Below, piece by piece: positions 12,543-12,992 of a stretch of DNA of 12,992 nt. A program made the translations under genes and the position numbers. The notes under the pieces are model-generated. The model had not been told where the DNA came from, ran no database searches, and worked only from the letters and a program-made list of their open reading frames with translations. How positions within the stretch are numbered: position 1 is the stretch's first letter; each line of letters opens with the position of its first letter. The stretch comes from Deltaproteobacteria bacterium (GTDB lineage Bacteria > JAEEML01): the NCBI GenBank assembly GCA_016283195.1, contig JAEEML010000155.1, positions 1 to 12,992 on the forward strand, written 5' to 3'.

Positions 12543-12737
12543 ATGGAATATACAGAAAATAAAGAAAAAATAATTAATGATAATCTTAAATGGGCAGATA
12601 AAAATGAAATAGAAGAATTTCTGAATGATTCAAGTTTTTCAGAATGGATAGAATCTTATAAGGAACAGAAAATAACAGATCCAATTGAACAATGGATTTC
12701 ATCTGGCATTAGATTATGGAAAGAAGGTATGTTGTAA
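12543..12737 (+). CDS. small acidic protein, possible partner of the nuclease-like protein
   Basis: The 64-residue product (MEYTENKEKIINDNLKWADK at the start, ending ISSGIRLWKEGML) is acidic and mostly helical by eye, with three Trp residues and no signal peptide. AAGGT lies about eight bases upstream of the ATG. It lies 25 bp behind the PD-(D/E)XK gene and both are before the attC-like site, so they probably share a transcript and a cassette. A role as inhibitor or immunity protein is plausible but inferred from order, size and charge only. No family recognised. Confidence 0.6.
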   Translation: MEYTENKEKIINDNLKWADKNEIEEFLNDSSFSEWIESYKEQKITDPIEQWISSGIRLWKEGML

Positions 12738-12767
12738 TCGATTTGTTGCATACATAAATATATAATC

Positions 12768-12830
12768 ACATAACAAAGAGTAAAAGCCGACAGGTAGTCA
12801 GGTTGTCTGCGGTTTAAGTAATTGTTATAT
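12768..12830 (+). other. attC-like integron recombination site
   Basis: The 63-bp segment has outer arms ACATAAC (12768-12774) and GTTATAT (12824-12830), and inner arms AAAGCCGAC (12783-12791) and GTCTGCGGTTT (12805-12815) that pair with bulged bases. This is the layout of attC sites: RYYYAAC and GTTRRRY-type ends, imperfect inner palindrome with extrahelical bases, 57-140 bp. The inner part AAGCCGAC...GCGGTTTAA recalls classic cassette sites such as that of aadA. The right arm deviates from GTTRRRY at one position. It lies between a gene pair and a toxin-antitoxin gene, where a cassette boundary is expected. No integrase is in the window. Confidence 0.72.
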
Positions 12831-12866
12831 GTGTATTCCTTCGCAATCATTTATCTGCAAAACTAT

Positions 12867-12894
12867 TAGACAAAACATCATATTGTGGTATAAT
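12867..12894 (+). promoter_or_regulatory. promoter of the second antitoxin gene
   Basis: TAGACA (12867-12872), 16 bp, TATAAT (12889-12894) upstream of a gene with its own ribosome site. Toxin-antitoxin cassettes in integrons usually carry their own promoter, in line with this. Confidence 0.7.
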
Positions 12895-12916
12895 TATCCC
12901 ATAAAGGAGTGTAATT

Positions 12917-12992
12917 ATGCCACAGATTGTTCCCATAAGAGACTTAAAGAATACGACTTCTATTTCAAATCTATGCCATGAAACCCAGGAAC
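12917..12992 (+). CDS. Phd/YefM-like antitoxin, cut by window end
   Basis: Only the first 25 codons are present: MPQIVPIRDLKNTTSISNLC then HETQE. The pattern IVPIRDLKNTTSISxLCHE is typical of Phd/YefM antitoxins of type II toxin-antitoxin systems, whose amino-terminal part binds the operator. AAAGGAG ends seven bases before the ATG. It is the first gene after the attC-like site, so it would be the next cassette. A toxin gene should follow beyond the window. Confidence 0.8.
   Translation, partial: MPQIVPIRDLKNTTSISNLCHETQE

Overview
The window most likely comes from an uncultured diderm bacterium, probably an anaerobe of gut or sediment. Supporting signs are a lipoprotein signal peptide, a Feo ferrous-iron operon, and at the right end an attC-like site with cassette-like toxin-antitoxin genes that recalls the chromosomal integrons of Treponema. 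Phylum is not certain: the lipoprotein with an acidic Thr/Ser/Asp linker would also suit Fibrobacterota. No rRNA or tRNA is visible. Base composition changes from near-balanced in the left two thirds to AT-rich after about 11,150, which suggests recently acquired DNA on the right.

Layout. (1) 1-346: a 35-bp repeat in two direct copies and GC-rich hairpins, no convincing gene. (2) 347-1534: a secreted lipoprotein of unknown function. (3) 1731-4301: feoA-feoB-feoC-like operon with overlapping or near-touching genes, behind a leader with two inverted repeats. FeoB is the variant in which the usual Cys-Asn-Val-Pro gate motif is replaced. (4) 4320-6093, minus strand and convergent with feo: a metallo-beta-lactamase-fold protein fused to a heavy-metal-associated (HMA) domain, preceded by a class I SAM methyltransferase. 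(5) 6188-6339: the last about 40 residues of a membrane protein, apparently a remnant.

(6) 6426-10453, minus strand: a graveyard of defence or mobile-type genes. It holds a KilA-N protein split by a frameshift, an AlbA_2/ATPase regulator with one frameshift in an A7 run, a DUF1016 (YhcG-type) gene that has lost its nuclease domain, three AlbA_2 amino-terminal stubs that all stop at the same motif, and three short carboxyl ends resembling Eco57I-type DNA methyltransferases. Two copies of a MITE-like element of about 110-150 bp lie just upstream of two stubs. A ~30-bp part of it recurs across the window, each time in the same orientation relative to the next gene.

(7) 10614-12992, plus strand: cassette-like genes, each with its own promoter. 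They are a CDP-alcohol phosphatidyltransferase, a Phd/YefM-RelE/ParE toxin-antitoxin pair with a palindromic operator at its transcription start, a predicted PD-(D/E)XK nuclease followed by a 64-residue acidic protein, an attC-like site, and the start of a second Phd/YefM antitoxin cut by the window end. Two GC-rich stretches (10484-10610 and 11790-11925) precede two of the promoters.

Functionally, feo and perhaps the HMA-fused hydrolase concern metal handling. The rest looks like a turnover zone where defence genes arrive and decay by deletion beside an integron-like acquisition zone. Assignments come from reading motifs; no database search was run.
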